Positions 26,128 to 35,536 of a stretch of 64,000 nucleotides of DNA are shown here, piece after piece (within the stretch, counting starts at the first letter, position 1; each line of letters opens with the position of its first letter). The notes under the pieces were generated by a model that did no database searches, was not told where the DNA came from, and worked only from the letters and a program-made list of their open reading frames with translations. The position numbers and the translations under genes were made by a program. The DNA is taken from positions 1 to 64,000 of the forward strand of contig NZ_JMFO01000016.1 in NCBI RefSeq assembly GCF_000714715.1, given 5' to 3'. The stretch is from Candidatus Magnetobacterium casense. Its GTDB lineage: Bacteria > Nitrospirota > Thermodesulfovibrionia > Thermodesulfovibrionales > Magnetobacteriaceae.

Positions 26128-27474
26128 CTATCTCCTCTGTATATCGAAAACATTTAAAATTCTCCCGGCATAAAACTCCAGTGTTGCCAGCGCTATAATG
26201 TGTTGTCCCTTGGCCGCGGCCACATCTGCACGGGCCTTATCCGTAGCCGCCTGCACGTCCAGCAGGGAGACCATCGGGGCCATGGCATTGGCGTACCGTT
26301 TGGCCGTGAGTCTCAGCCCTTCTTCGGCAACATTCAGGGCATCCAGCGCCAGGGCCAGCTTCTTTTCGCTCTCCACGACCCCAAGATAGGCGTCATAGAC
26401 CTCAAACCCTGCCTGTTTCTTCAATCCCTCCAGATACTCTGCCGCCTCGTTGGCCTTGTACCTGGCCTTTGCTATTTCGTGCTCACGCTTGAGGCCGTCA
26501 AATACGTTTATCCGCATAAACGCCATAAGCTGATAGCTATCCCCGTCGGAGCCAAACGGTATGTTGCGATCGTTGAACTGATAGTTGCCGCCCACACCGA
26601 TCAAAGGCAGATAGTCGGCCTGTGCCATTTTTATCATTTTTTTTGCCGTTTCATTATTTTTTTCCATGGAGAGCACGTCGGCCCTTTTGGCAGCAATGGT
26701 ATTGTATTCTTCGTAAGGAAGCAATTCTATGATGATATCCTCATCCACGATGCCATATGGCTCGTTTGAACCAATCATGAGGCCCAGGAAGCGCTTTGAG
26801 GAGTTCAAGGTCTTTTGGGCACCTGCCAGCCTGCTCTCTGCCTCTGTCACAGATACCTGCGCCCGTAAGACGTCCGCATACGTGCCTACGCCCGTATCGT
26901 ATCGCACCCTGGCCACCCGCAGGTGTTCCCCTGCGTCTTCAATGGCCTTGTTGCTTACCCCGACATACGCTCCGGCAATCTTTACGCCCACGTAGGCCTT
27001 TACCACATCGAAGGCAACGCTTTCCCTGATACGCTTAAGCTCGTGGTGTTTGCTATCGAGTGCGTCTTTAGCGATGTCGATCCCCAGGGATGCCTTGCGC
27101 GCAAACAGCGGCATCTCAAATTCAAGGTTTGTGCGGTAGTTGTTGATCGGATTGGGGTGATTGAGTGCGCTTATCTCAAAGTCCTGCTGCGAAAAGCGGC
27201 TCTGGTTGAGCTTTGACATGAAGTAGTATGTGGGATTGTTTGTACGCATGATGGTTTCCTCAAAGGTGACCTTGGGGAGCAGGTTTGCGCGTGCTATGTC
27301 CACATCGTTGCTTGATGCCTCACTTGCGAAGGTGACGGCTTTGATCCGGTGGTTGTCCTTCATGGCCAACCCGATAGCGTCTCTGAGGCTTATGTCCGCT
27401 GCCCCTGCTATCACCGGCATTACCAGTAAAAAGCATACCGTCCAGCATGTTCTTATGATTGCCCTGTATACCAT
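26128..27474 (-). CDS. TolC-family outer-membrane channel
   Basis: 448 residues with a cleavable signal peptide (VCFLLVMPVIAGAAD). Two outer-membrane-efflux-protein repeats are visible: ISLRDAIGLAMKDNHRIK near the mature N-terminus and the long Ala/Glu-rich helices with RYDTGVGTYADVLRAQV and RYANAMAPMVSLLDVQAA, a typical internal duplication. First gene of the efflux operon, five bases before the adaptor. Exports substrates across the outer membrane, so the host is Gram-negative. Confidence 0.94.
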   Translation of the reverse strand: MVYRAIIRTCWTVCFLLVMPVIAGAADISLRDAIGLAMKDNHRIKAVTFASEASSNDVDIARANLLPKVTFEETIMRTNNPTYYFMSKLNQSRFSQQDFEISALNHPNPINNYRTNLEFEMPLFARKASLGIDIAKDALDSKHHELKRIRESVAFDVVKAYVGVKIAGAYVGVSNKAIEDAGEHLRVARVRYDTGVGTYADVLRAQVSVTEAESRLAGAQKTLNSSKRFLGLMIGSNEPYGIVDEDIIIELLPYEEYNTIAAKRADVLSMEKNNETAKKMIKMAQADYLPLIGVGGNYQFNDRNIPFGSDGDSYQLMAFMRINVFDGLKREHEIAKARYKANEAAEYLEGLKKQAGFEVYDAYLGVVESEKKLALALDALNVAEEGLRLTAKRYANAMAPMVSLLDVQAATDKARADVAAAKGQHIIALATLEFYAGRILNVFDIQRR

Positions 27475-27572
27475 AACGTGTAAGAACAGTGTAAAAGAAA
27501 TGTCAGAAGAAAATCAAGGGGGTCGTCTTTTTCTTCTTCATTCTTTTTTTTTGATTATGTTACAATATCCTG

Positions 27573-28523
27573 ATGACAGAGAAAAGTAATACCACCGGCG
27601 TGCTGCTCTTAAACCTCGGAGGGCCGGACTCACTGGAAGCGGTGAGACCGTTTCTGTACAACCTCTTCTCCGACCGGCTGATCATAAAGCTGGGGCCGGA
27701 GTTTTTGCAGCGCCCCATTGCCGCCTCTATTGCCCTGAGCCGCGCACCAAAGACCAGGGCAATGTACCAACAGATAGGCGGAGCATCCCCCATCACTCGC
27801 CTCACGCTTGAACAGGCCAATGCCCTGCAGACCTCCCTCGGTGGCAACTTCAGGGTCTACGTGGGGATGAGATACTGGCATCCGTTTATAGAGGCGGCGG
27901 TTGCACAGGCCTACGCAGACGGCATACAGCACTTTATCGCCCTGAGCCTCTACCCGCACTACAGCCTGGCCACAACCGGATCGGCATTTGCCGAACTCCA
28001 GAACGTGCTCAAGACCTATCCGTTGCCCTGCACCTACATCCGCAGTTGGTCGCAAAACAGACTCTACATCGATGCCCTTGTCAAGTCCATTGTGGAGGCT
28101 ATCGGTGACGACAACCACGCAGATTGCCACATCCTCATGAGCGCACACGGCCTGCCGGTCTACTTTATCGAAAACGGCGACCCATACCTCGATGAACTCA
28201 ACAAGACCATCGACCTCATAAAAGAAATGCTGCCCGGGCCAACCTACCACCTGTCCTTCCAGAGCCGAAGCGGCCCCGTAAAGTGGCTGACTCCCTCCAC
28301 GGAGGAAAAAATCCTGCAACTCTCCGCCGAGGGCGTAAGACGTTTGATCGTTGTTGCCATCAGCTTTGTCTCTGACCACATTGAGACCCTGTATGAGATA
28401 GATATTTTGTATTCACATTTAGCAAAAAAACATGGTATAATATTAAAGAGGACGAGGGCTTTAAACACAGAGCCTTTGTTCATAGAAGCCCTCACAGATA
28501 TTATAAACGGGTATTATAAATGA
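27573..28523 (+). CDS. hemH: Ferrochelatase
   Basis: 316 residues. Inserts ferrous iron into protoporphyrin IX (or coproporphyrin III in the alternative route). It opens with GVLLLNLGGPDSLEAVRPFL, a family hallmark. The active-site His and Glu lie in ILMSAHGLPV and VVAISFVSDHIETLYEID. Followed 39 bases later by hemG, together giving the last steps of haem synthesis. The magnetosome cytochromes nearby would be consumers. Confidence 0.97.
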   Translation: MTEKSNTTGVLLLNLGGPDSLEAVRPFLYNLFSDRLIIKLGPEFLQRPIAASIALSRAPKTRAMYQQIGGASPITRLTLEQANALQTSLGGNFRVYVGMRYWHPFIEAAVAQAYADGIQHFIALSLYPHYSLATTGSAFAELQNVLKTYPLPCTYIRSWSQNRLYIDALVKSIVEAIGDDNHADCHILMSAHGLPVYFIENGDPYLDELNKTIDLIKEMLPGPTYHLSFQSRSGPVKWLTPSTEEKILQLSAEGVRRLIVVAISFVSDHIETLYEIDILYSHLAKKHGIILKRTRALNTEPLFIEALTDIINGYYK

Positions 28524-28562
28524 TGCTGACAGCACAATGTAAGCGGGTGACATAGGGAGAAG

Positions 28563-29939
28563 ATGACAGTTGCAATAGTTGGGGGTGGCATTGCGGGATT
28601 AACCGTCGGGTATCTGCTTGCAGAGAGGTTTCCGACATCAGAGATACGGGTATTTGAGGGGCAGAACAGACCGGGGGGGAAGATATGGACGCACAAGGAG
28701 AGTGGCTATCTTATCGAAAGTGCAGTCAACGGATTTCTCGATAACCGCCCCAGAACCCTTGAGCTGTCGGCTCGCTTAGGACTCTCTCCGGTTCGGAGCA
28801 ACGAAGGAGCCAGGCGTCGTTACGTATACTGGGGGGGACGGTTGCAGAGGGTACCGGAGGGGTTGACGGCCTTTGTACGTTCCGACTTGCTCAGTGCAGG
28901 GGGCAAGGTACGGGTACTGATGGAGGCGTTTCTGCCTCCGGCTAAAGACATCGAAGATGAGACCCTCGCCTCGTTTGCAACCAGGAGGTTGGGCAGGGAG
29001 GCATACGAAACCCTGATCGACCCTATGGCCTCTGGCATATACGCAGGGGATGCACAACAGTTGTCCTTGAAGGCATGTTTTCCCAAGGTGTACAATCTCG
29101 AGGCCAACTACGGCGGATTGATACGCGGAATGCTTCAAAAGATGTGGCAGAGTCGAAAGACCAAGCAGACCGTTTCGGCAGGCCCCGGTGGTGTGCTGAC
29201 GTCATTTGATGCAGGTATGGGCAGTATCATCGACGTTCTCAGTGAAAGGTTGGGTCCCAGGCTCATGGTGGGGCATTCTGCCGTGGCAGTGCAGAGGGTG
29301 CGTGAGAGGTACGTCGTACACTTTGACGCACAAGACCCCATAGAGGCAGACGTGGTCATACTGGCAGCGCCGGCATATGCCTCTTGCGTTATGCTGAGGG
29401 AGTTGGACGCTCAAATATCGCGGGAACTTGCCGGCATCGTCAATCCCCCCGTATCGGTAGTGTGTATGGGGATCAAAACGGAACATATAAAAGGCGATGG
29501 CGTTGACGGTTTTGGGTTTTTGATTCCCTCCAGGGCCGGAAAAAAGACCCTGGGGACGCTGTTTGACTCAACTGTCTTTCCACACAGGGCACCGGAGGGA
29601 TACACCCTCTTGCGAACAATGGCCGGCGGGGCAAGAAATCCACACATCGCCCTGCTGAAAGACGACGACCTCGTTTCAACCGTACTAACAGAATTGTCCG
29701 ACATCATTGGCCTGAAAGATACCCCCGAAATGATAAAGATATACAGACATGAAAAAGCCATTCCACAGTATAACCAAGGCCATCCCGCAATGTTGGACAG
29801 GATCGGCCACCTGATGCAACGGCACCGGGGGCTGTATCTGCATGGCAATTCGTACAGGGGCATAGGGGTAAACGACTGCATAGAGACCTCCTTTGCGCTG
29901 GTTGAGAGGATTGCCGGGGAGATGTTTGCAGATGTATAG
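28563..29939 (+). CDS. hemG: Protoporphyrinogen (or coproporphyrinogen) oxidase, HemY type
   Basis: 458-residue FAD enzyme. The dinucleotide-binding motif is VAIVGGGIAGLTVGYLLAE at the N-terminus, followed by RPGGKIWT. The C-terminal FAD contact appears in GLYLHGNSYRGIGVNDCI. It removes six electrons from the porphyrinogen. Whether it works on proto- or coproporphyrinogen cannot be decided from sequence by eye. Same operon as hemH. Confidence 0.93.
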   Translation: MTVAIVGGGIAGLTVGYLLAERFPTSEIRVFEGQNRPGGKIWTHKESGYLIESAVNGFLDNRPRTLELSARLGLSPVRSNEGARRRYVYWGGRLQRVPEGLTAFVRSDLLSAGGKVRVLMEAFLPPAKDIEDETLASFATRRLGREAYETLIDPMASGIYAGDAQQLSLKACFPKVYNLEANYGGLIRGMLQKMWQSRKTKQTVSAGPGGVLTSFDAGMGSIIDVLSERLGPRLMVGHSAVAVQRVRERYVVHFDAQDPIEADVVILAAPAYASCVMLRELDAQISRELAGIVNPPVSVVCMGIKTEHIKGDGVDGFGFLIPSRAGKKTLGTLFDSTVFPHRAPEGYTLLRTMAGGARNPHIALLKDDDLVSTVLTELSDIIGLKDTPEMIKIYRHEKAIPQYNQGHPAMLDRIGHLMQRHRGLYLHGNSYRGIGVNDCIETSFALVERIAGEMFADV

Positions 29940-30030
29940 CGATATCAGAAAGAACACGGATAACACGTATAGCTTTTTTTTATGATTTATAAACACCATA
30001 AGATAGTAAACCTTTATTAAGGAGGTAGCA

Positions 30031-30288
30031 ATGACAGAGGAACAGATCGTAGAGAGATTAAGGTCAGATAACGAGCAATTCAGGAGGCTGTTTGAGGAGC
30101 ACAGACACTTGGACCTGCAGATAGACGAGATGGACAAGAAGCTGTATCTGACCACTGAAGAGGACTTTCGCAGGAAGGAGATACAGAAGGAAAAACTGTT
30201 CAAAAAGGACAGAATTGCAGAGATGATAAGACAGTACAAGAAGATGCCGGATTATTCGATGGCAGCCGGGGTATCTTCGGAGGGGTGA
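30031..30288 (+). CDS. DUF465 (YdcH-like) small protein
   Basis: 85 residues, highly charged helical hairpin (ERLRSDNEQFRRLFEEHRHL, then KKDRIAEMIRQYKK) of the DUF465 family, function unknown. A strong AAGGAGG site lies six bases before the ATG. Sits between hemG and ilvD. Confidence 0.88.
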   Translation: MTEEQIVERLRSDNEQFRRLFEEHRHLDLQIDEMDKKLYLTTEEDFRRKEIQKEKLFKKDRIAEMIRQYKKMPDYSMAAGVSSEG

Positions 30289-30291
30289 TGC

Positions 30292-30324
30292 CCCCTCCCC
30301 GGACCTCTTCCATAAAGGGAGGGG
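30292..30324 (+). terminator. Hairpin between DUF465 gene and ilvD
   Basis: CCCCTCCC (30292-30299) pairs with GGGAGGGG (30317-30324). There is no T-run after it (TATTGTG follows), so it may be an attenuating or protective stem rather than a full terminator. Confidence 0.4.
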
Positions 30325-30357
30325 TATTGTGTTGATAAAACCAGGAGGTTATAGACA

Positions 30358-32013
30358 TTGCGCAGTGACAAGATAAAAAAGGGCATAGAGCGGGTGCCTC
30401 ACCGGACGCTCCTCTATGCAACGGGGATACCGCCCTCTGAGATGAATAAGCCTTTTGTAGGGGTTGCGACGAGCTTTACGGACGTCATCCCCGGGCATAT
30501 CGGGATGCGAGAGCTGGAACGGTTTATTGAAAAGGGTGTGCATACGGGCGGAGGATATCCGTTTTTCTTTGGCATACCGGGCATCTGTGACGGCATAGCG
30601 ATGGGGCACAGTGGGATGTATTATTCGCTACCGTCGCGCGACCTGATAGCCGACATGATAGAGTCCATAGCGAATGCCCATCAGTTTGATGCCCTGGTGT
30701 TGCTGACCAACTGTGACAAGATAACCCCTGGGATGTTGATGGCCGCAGCGCGTGTCAATATCCCCTCTATAGTGGTTACGGCCGGGCCGATGCACTCCGG
30801 ACGTATTAGTGACAAACGCCTGTCGCTGGTCAATGACACGTTTGAGGCCGTGGGCAGGTATCAGAAGGGGTTGATCGGAGACAGCGAGCTTCAGGCCCTT
30901 GAGATGTGCGCATGTCCCGGGGTGGGTTCGTGTCAGGGGATGTACACGGCCAACACGATGGCCTGTGTGACAGAATCCCTGGGAATGAGTCTGCCCTTTT
31001 GCGCAACCGCCCTGGCGGTTTCCTCTGAGAAGAAGCGCATTGCCTTTGAGAGCGGTCGCAGGGTTGTAGACCTGGTCAGGGACAACATAACGCCGCGTGA
31101 TATAATGACTCGTCAGGCATTTGAAAACGCCATGCGCATAGACACTGCCCTTGGCGGCTCCACCAACACGGTGTTACACATCCCGGCCATTGCCCACGAC
31201 GCCGGAGTATCGTTGCCTATAGAGGTGTTTGACGAACTCAGCAAGACGACGCCGCACATTGCCAACATGCTCCCCGGTGGCGAGCATTACCTTGAGGACT
31301 TGCATTATGCCGGTGGTATCCCGGCGGTGATGAAGCGGCTTGCCTCGTTGCTTCACGACATGCCGACGGTCTCCGGCAAGAGTACACACACGATAATAGA
31401 TGCGGCGGTCATTGTCAGCAATGAGGTGATCCGTCCGCTGGATCAGGCGCATCACGCCGAGGGCGGGATAGCGATCCTCGGTGGGACACTGGCCCCCGGT
31501 GGTGCGGTGGTCAAGCAGTCTGCCGTGGTGGAGAAGATGATGTGTTTTGAGGGCACGGCCAAGGTGTTTAACTCCGAGGAAGAAGCGATGGCAGACATCA
31601 TGTCGGGCAAGATAGTTGTCGGAGACGTGGTGGTGATCCGTTACGAGGGCCCCAAGGGTGGTCCCGGGATGCGGGAGATGCTATCGTGTACGGCTGCGAT
31701 TGCCGGTATGGGATTGAGCGATTCGGTAGCCCTCGTCACGGATGGCAGGTTCTCCGGGGGTACGCGTGGGCCTTGTGTGGGGCACATATCGCCTGAGGCT
31801 ATGGAGGGCGGCGTCATCGCCATCGTGCAGGACGGCGACAGGATCAGGATCGATATCCCGCAACGGAGGCTCGACCTGCTCGTCGCCGAGGATGAGATCG
31901 GCAGGAGGTTCAAGGATTGGCAGCCCCAACCCCCAAAGATAACGACCGGATACCTCAGCAGGTATGCAAAGATGGTTACATCAGCAGCTACTGGCGCCAT
32001 CATGAAGACATAG
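30358..32013 (+). CDS. ilvD: Dihydroxy-acid dehydratase
   Basis: 551 residues, Fe-S dehydratase of branched-chain amino-acid synthesis. Cluster ligands lie in [10 protein letters not shown] and [29 protein letters not shown] near the C-terminus is the other conserved block. It starts at TTG (30358), supported by AGGAGG ten bases upstream and by alignment of the usual RSDKIKKG opening. Its stop is 11 bases from the stop of the convergent waaA gene. Confidence 0.97.
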   Translation: MRSDKIKKGIERVPHRTLLYATGIPPSEMNKPFVGVATSFTDVIPGHIGMRELERFIEKGVHTGGGYPFFFGIPGICDGIAMGHSGMYYSLPSRDLIADMIESIANAHQFDALVLLTNCDKITPGMLMAAARVNIPSIVVTAGPMHSGRISDKRLSLVNDTFEAVGRYQKGLIGDSELQALEMCACPGVGSCQGMYTANTMACVTESLGMSLPFCATALAVSSEKKRIAFESGRRVVDLVRDNITPRDIMTRQAFENAMRIDTALGGSTNTVLHIPAIAHDAGVSLPIEVFDELSKTTPHIANMLPGGEHYLEDLHYAGGIPAVMKRLASLLHDMPTVSGKSTHTIIDAAVIVSNEVIRPLDQAHHAEGGIAILGGTLAPGGAVVKQSAVVEKMMCFEGTAKVFNSEEEAMADIMSGKIVVGDVVVIRYEGPKGGPGMREMLSCTAAIAGMGLSDSVALVTDGRFSGGTRGPCVGHISPEAMEGGVIAIVQDGDRIRIDIPQRRLDLLVAEDEIGRRFKDWQPQPPKITTGYLSRYAKMVTSAATGAIMKT

Positions 32014-32024
32014 AAAAGAAACCC

Positions 32025-33284
32025 TCACCCTGCCGCTAGCACCTGAGCTATTTCCTTGACGCACCGTGCCAGGGCGCCGGAGTTCCTTGTGTACAACTCC
32101 CTGGCCACAGTCCCCATGCGTTGACGCAATGAGTTATCAGCAAGCAACATTCCCAGAGTGTCGCAGAGGCTGTCGGCAGTCACGCTAATGGCGGCACCCT
32201 GCTGGATGAACTCCCCGGTCATGGGGAAGTTGTCCATGTGCGGGCCACAGACAATCGGCACCCCCCACGAAGCCGGTTCCAGGAGATTGTGCCCGCCCTT
32301 TGGCGCAAAACTGCCGCCCATGACGGCGACCTGCCCAGCCCCATAGAGTGCGGCCAATTCTCCGACGCTATCGAGAAGTATCACGTCCAACTGGGGCAGC
32401 ACACCCCTAAACATGCTCCGCCGCAAGCATCTCAGCCCCGCACGTTTGATCAACCGCTCCGCCTCGTCAAAACGCTGCGGGTGTCGCGGGGCAAGTACCA
32501 ATACCACCCCTGCAAACTGCTCCCTGAGACGCTTAAAGGCCGCCAGTACGATCTCTTCCTCGCCCTCATGCGTGGAACCGGCCACAATCATTGGTACTGG
32601 TAATTGTTCAGCCCACGCAGGCACAACCGTCGGTGATTCGATGTCGTATTTGAGGTTGCCAACGACCTTTACACGACTCTCATCGGCGCCAATATCTATG
32701 ATCCGTTTGGCGTAGACCTCGTTCTGCATTCCAAAGAGGCTCACCATAGACAGGACGTCTTTCATGAAGAACCTTATATGTCTGTAGCCCTTGTACGACC
32801 TGGAGGAGATGCGGCCATTGAGAACTACCACGGGCGTGTTGTATGCGTGCATGGTATGAAAGACCCCCGGCCACAGCTCGGTTTCCATTGCGATAAAGAT
32901 ATCGGGCCTTATACACTCAACTGCCCGTCTGACCGTGTGTGGCAGATCGAAGGGAACGTAGATAAGTCTTACACTGTTCTGAAACTTCTGCCTGGCCACG
33001 GCCTGACCGGTGTCGGTGACCGTTGAGACAACGACGTTGGGGGTGAGCTCCTGCAAAATCTTTTTCACAAGCGGTACGGCCGATATGACCTCACCCACTG
33101 ACACGGCGTGCAGCCAGACCACAGGGGCATCCTTTGACTTCCAGCCCCCGGAATCACCGGAGCCACACCGGTCGGACAACCACCGCTTCCTGAGAGGCCC
33201 AGGCCGCTTGAAATACTCAAAGGGAAGCAGCAGAGCCAACGCCCCCGTATACAAGGCATTATACAAAAACATCATTAAGAACAT
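32025..33284 (-). CDS. waaA: 3-deoxy-D-manno-octulosonic acid (Kdo) transferase
   Basis: About 419 residues, GT-B glycosyltransferase that adds Kdo to lipid A, so the cell makes lipopolysaccharide. I place the start among the Met codons at 33284-33272 (MFLMMFLYNALYTGALALLL, the usual membrane-anchored N-terminus). The open frame runs upstream to 33527, but that stretch is translated repeat DNA. Key parts: WLHAVSVGEVISAVPLV, METELWPG (catalytic Glu region), GSTHEGEEE and GGSFAPKGGHNLLEPASWGV. Confidence 0.94.
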   Translation of the reverse strand: MFLMMFLYNALYTGALALLLPFEYFKRPGPLRKRWLSDRCGSGDSGGWKSKDAPVVWLHAVSVGEVISAVPLVKKILQELTPNVVVSTVTDTGQAVARQKFQNSVRLIYVPFDLPHTVRRAVECIRPDIFIAMETELWPGVFHTMHAYNTPVVVLNGRISSRSYKGYRHIRFFMKDVLSMVSLFGMQNEVYAKRIIDIGADESRVKVVGNLKYDIESPTVVPAWAEQLPVPMIVAGSTHEGEEEIVLAAFKRLREQFAGVVLVLAPRHPQRFDEAERLIKRAGLRCLRRSMFRGVLPQLDVILLDSVGELAALYGAGQVAVMGGSFAPKGGHNLLEPASWGVPIVCGPHMDNFPMTGEFIQQGAAISVTADSLCDTLGMLLADNSLRQRMGTVARELYTRNSGALARCVKEIAQVLAAG

Positions 33285-33344
33285 TATAACATGTGGGTAT
33301 ACTGAAATAACACAGGTTTTTTCAGGCATGATAATTGAGTGTGA

Positions 33345-33495
33345 AATAATGGGAAAGAGGACTTCTTCGTGGCCGGACGCCTCGTCCCTCCCCTTGCAGG
33401 GGGTTCTGAAGGGGCCAGGTGCGACCTGGAGCGACAAGAAGCGGAGCCGCCCCTTTTTTTTTCTTACGGTCAAATGCGATTGCCCTGACCCATAA
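33345..33495. repeat. GC-rich modular intergenic repeat, copy G
   Basis: Modules in order: CCCTCCCCTTGCAGGGGG and TTCTGAAGGGGCCAGG, TGCGACCTGGAGCGAC, AAGAAGCGGAGCCGCCCC with a T-run (33451-33463), then GGTCAAATGCGATTGCCCTG. It lies between waaA and the 3' end of the magnetosome cluster. Its GCGGAGCCGC stem plus T-run could stop plus-strand reading into the cluster. The remaining bases to 33581 show no gene. Confidence 0.8.
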
Positions 33496-33581
33496 GCCGA
33501 CATTTCGCACAACACGCTAAAAAACAAAGGATATTTTATCTTAAAGCTATATGCCCCTTCTTTTGTATCTTGAGCAGGTTG

Positions 33582-34184
33582 TCAGGTTAGGAGTTTTATG
33601 GCCACGTCCATCTTGTTTTCTGTCTCCTTACAGACCGTGTACAACTGCCTGAGTACCTTATTGTACCCCTGCAGATGAGGAAGCACGGTTTCGTTTCTTT
33701 GGGATATCTGCTGTACCCCGTTTTCTATGTTCCTGAGCTTTTTGACGATGGTGTCACGTTCGCTCCTTATGGCATCCACCTCGTCTATGAGGTGGGTCTT
33801 AAGCGCCATACAGTTGTCCATGTCCACCATGATGGTCTTTATGTTTACCTTGAGTCTGTTGACGTCTTCAATGAGGTACTCTCTCCTGGAACTTAAGGAT
33901 TCTATGCTGCCATTATAGCCCGCCGCCCTGTTGTTGGTCATCTTGATTTCAAGGCTAATTGAGGCTATTACGGCATCAATTCCTTCGGTTTCATTTTTGA
34001 GCTGTTTTATTCTTGCTTCCAGTTCCCTGTTTTCACTTTCAAGCTCAACCTGTCGCGCCCTTGAATCCTTTAACTCCGTCAGCTTCCCCCTGATCGTATC
34101 CTTGATGCCGTCGTAGAGTACCTCGTAGGCGCTTTTTTCCTGTGGCGCTTGCGGCTGCTGTTGTGTCCTTCTGAACTTATACAT
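33582..34184 (-). CDS. Coiled-coil protein, last gene of magnetosome cluster
   Basis: 200 residues, almost entirely coiled coil: RQVELESENRELEARIKQLK near 45-65, a second coil at 100-160, and a C-terminal helix (ENKMDVAIKLLT). No membrane segment. By position and type it resembles the Mad23-26 class of coiled-coil magnetosome proteins of Nitrospirota and Deltaproteobacteria, but I cannot assign a number. It starts four bases after the previous coiled-coil gene ends, as in one operon. Confidence 0.75.
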   Translation of the reverse strand: MYKFRRTQQQPQAPQEKSAYEVLYDGIKDTIRGKLTELKDSRARQVELESENRELEARIKQLKNETEGIDAVIASISLEIKMTNNRAAGYNGSIESLSSRREYLIEDVNRLKVNIKTIMVDMDNCMALKTHLIDEVDAIRSERDTIVKKLRNIENGVQQISQRNETVLPHLQGYNKVLRQLYTVCKETENKMDVAIKLLT

Positions 34185-34188
34185 TGCT

Positions 34189-34908
34189 TTACCCTGCCTG
34201 CGTGGTAGCGTTTTTCTTAAGCGACTTTATCTTTTCAAGATTGATTATACGCTCACCCCTAAGCGTACTAATCTCCCTCTCCAGACGACCGATTGCCTCT
34301 ATCGCAGAGGAATACCTTATCTCGAGGTAGTTGATTTCCCTGATCAGGTCTGATTTCTCAATCTCCAGGTCATCGGCACGTTCCCTGGCTAGCAGTTCTT
34401 TGCGTTTGAGGGCGCCGATCTCCTTTTTCATGTCAACTATGGCGGTCTGGGCGATATTTCTTTCATCAATGAGGTGCTCGATCTCTGCCTGCAGCTCCTC
34501 TTTGGTTGCGGTTTCATCGGTGATGCGCTGGAGTTTCTGCTCAACCTGTCCCTTTTCATGGCGCAGCTCTGAGATGATCTCCTTTGATGCCCTGAGGTCC
34601 TTGTCCAGTATGGCGTTTATGGAAAGCACTTTCTTGAGCTGCTTTTCCATATTGCCTATTATGGCAAACATGTCGTTGAGCGTTTTTTCTACGTCAACGG
34701 AACTGATCACTTCCTTGAGGAACTCAATTCCCCTGATCTCAGACAACAGCGGCGTAGTCATCAGGGCACGACTCTGGTGTTGTGTCTTGCTCTCAAAGGG
34801 AAACTCCAAGGCATCCATATCAGGGGCAGACATCTCTGTTACGTTGTTTGCTGCATCTGAGATATCATCTCTTTTGGCATCTCTTTGCGTTATATCTGTT
34901 GGCGTCAT
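34189..34908 (-). CDS. Coiled-coil protein of magnetosome cluster
   Basis: 239 residues. An acidic N-terminal ~60 residues (ALEFPFESKTQ) leads into a continuous coiled coil from ~85 to the end, with heptads such as EIEHLIDERNIAQTAIVDMK and IGRLEREISTLRGERI. Its ATG overlaps the stop of the preceding gene by four bases, so the two are translationally coupled. Mad-type structural role is inferred from context. Confidence 0.78.
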   Translation of the reverse strand: MTPTDITQRDAKRDDISDAANNVTEMSAPDMDALEFPFESKTQHQSRALMTTPLLSEIRGIEFLKEVISSVDVEKTLNDMFAIIGNMEKQLKKVLSINAILDKDLRASKEIISELRHEKGQVEQKLQRITDETATKEELQAEIEHLIDERNIAQTAIVDMKKEIGALKRKELLARERADDLEIEKSDLIREINYLEIRYSSAIEAIGRLEREISTLRGERIINLEKIKSLKKNATTQAG

Positions 34909-35522
34909 CTGGTCTCCTTTTTGTAAAACTCTACCTTGACGTTTTTGTTGATCTCTTTCATTCTGTCCAGAAGATTTTTCATGCCCTTATGGGTCTGGAT
35001 GAGTTTGTCCTCCAGGCCCGCAAGGCTTATCGTCCTTCTGGGTATATCCCCCTGGACAGAGTTGATCTTTTCCTTGTAGATATTCATTTCACCCTTCATG
35101 AACTCGATATCCATGATGATGTTGCCAAGGACAAATATATCCTCGTTCAACTGTTCCGAGACGCTGTCATAGACCTCACCCAGCCTTGTGACCTCCGCCT
35201 GCAGGAAGTCGGTGTCAAAGACTAGGCTGTTTTCATCTATCATGGGTTTGAGCTGCTTTCCTCTGATCTCGTTGGCCTGTCTGAGCAGCTTCTTGAGTTC
35301 CATTCTCTTGTCAAGGAGTTGGAGTTCAAGCACCTTTGCATCCTTTGTAAGCAGTTCGTTTTTGTCCTCCAGGGACTTGACCTGTTTTTTTACCAGTTCC
35401 AGTTCCGTTTCGGTTTTTTTTAATACATCCTCCACGATGGAGTCTGCATTTATACCCTGATCGTTGATGGGTGTAACCGGATTGGAATCCGTTATCTGCT
35501 CGTTTATCTGCTCCTGTGGCAT
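34905..35522 (-). CDS. Coiled-coil protein of magnetosome cluster
   Basis: 205 residues. A polar N-terminus (residues 1-30) precedes a coiled coil with LVKKQVKSLEDKNELLTKDA and a central helix LNEDIFVLGNIIMDIEFMKG. No transmembrane segment and no Cys. It lies 14 bases after the HEAT-repeat part of the split gene and overlaps the next coiled-coil gene by four bases. Specific family unknown; probably one of the mad/man coiled-coil set. Confidence 0.78.
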   Translation of the reverse strand: MPQEQINEQITDSNPVTPINDQGINADSIVEDVLKKTETELELVKKQVKSLEDKNELLTKDAKVLELQLLDKRMELKKLLRQANEIRGKQLKPMIDENSLVFDTDFLQAEVTRLGEVYDSVSEQLNEDIFVLGNIIMDIEFMKGEMNIYKEKINSVQGDIPRRTISLAGLEDKLIQTHKGMKNLLDRMKEINKNVKVEFYKKETR

Positions 35523-35536
35523 TTATCACTACCTCC

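Noticed and set aside
29685-30239. Minus-strand open frame opposite the hemG end and the DUF465 gene
   Set aside because: Shadow of two plus-strand genes, with Ser/Leu-rich low-complexity translation.
33285-33527. 81-residue N-terminal extension of waaA
   Set aside because: It is translated GC-rich repeat DNA; the family N-terminus begins at the Met cluster at 33284-33272.
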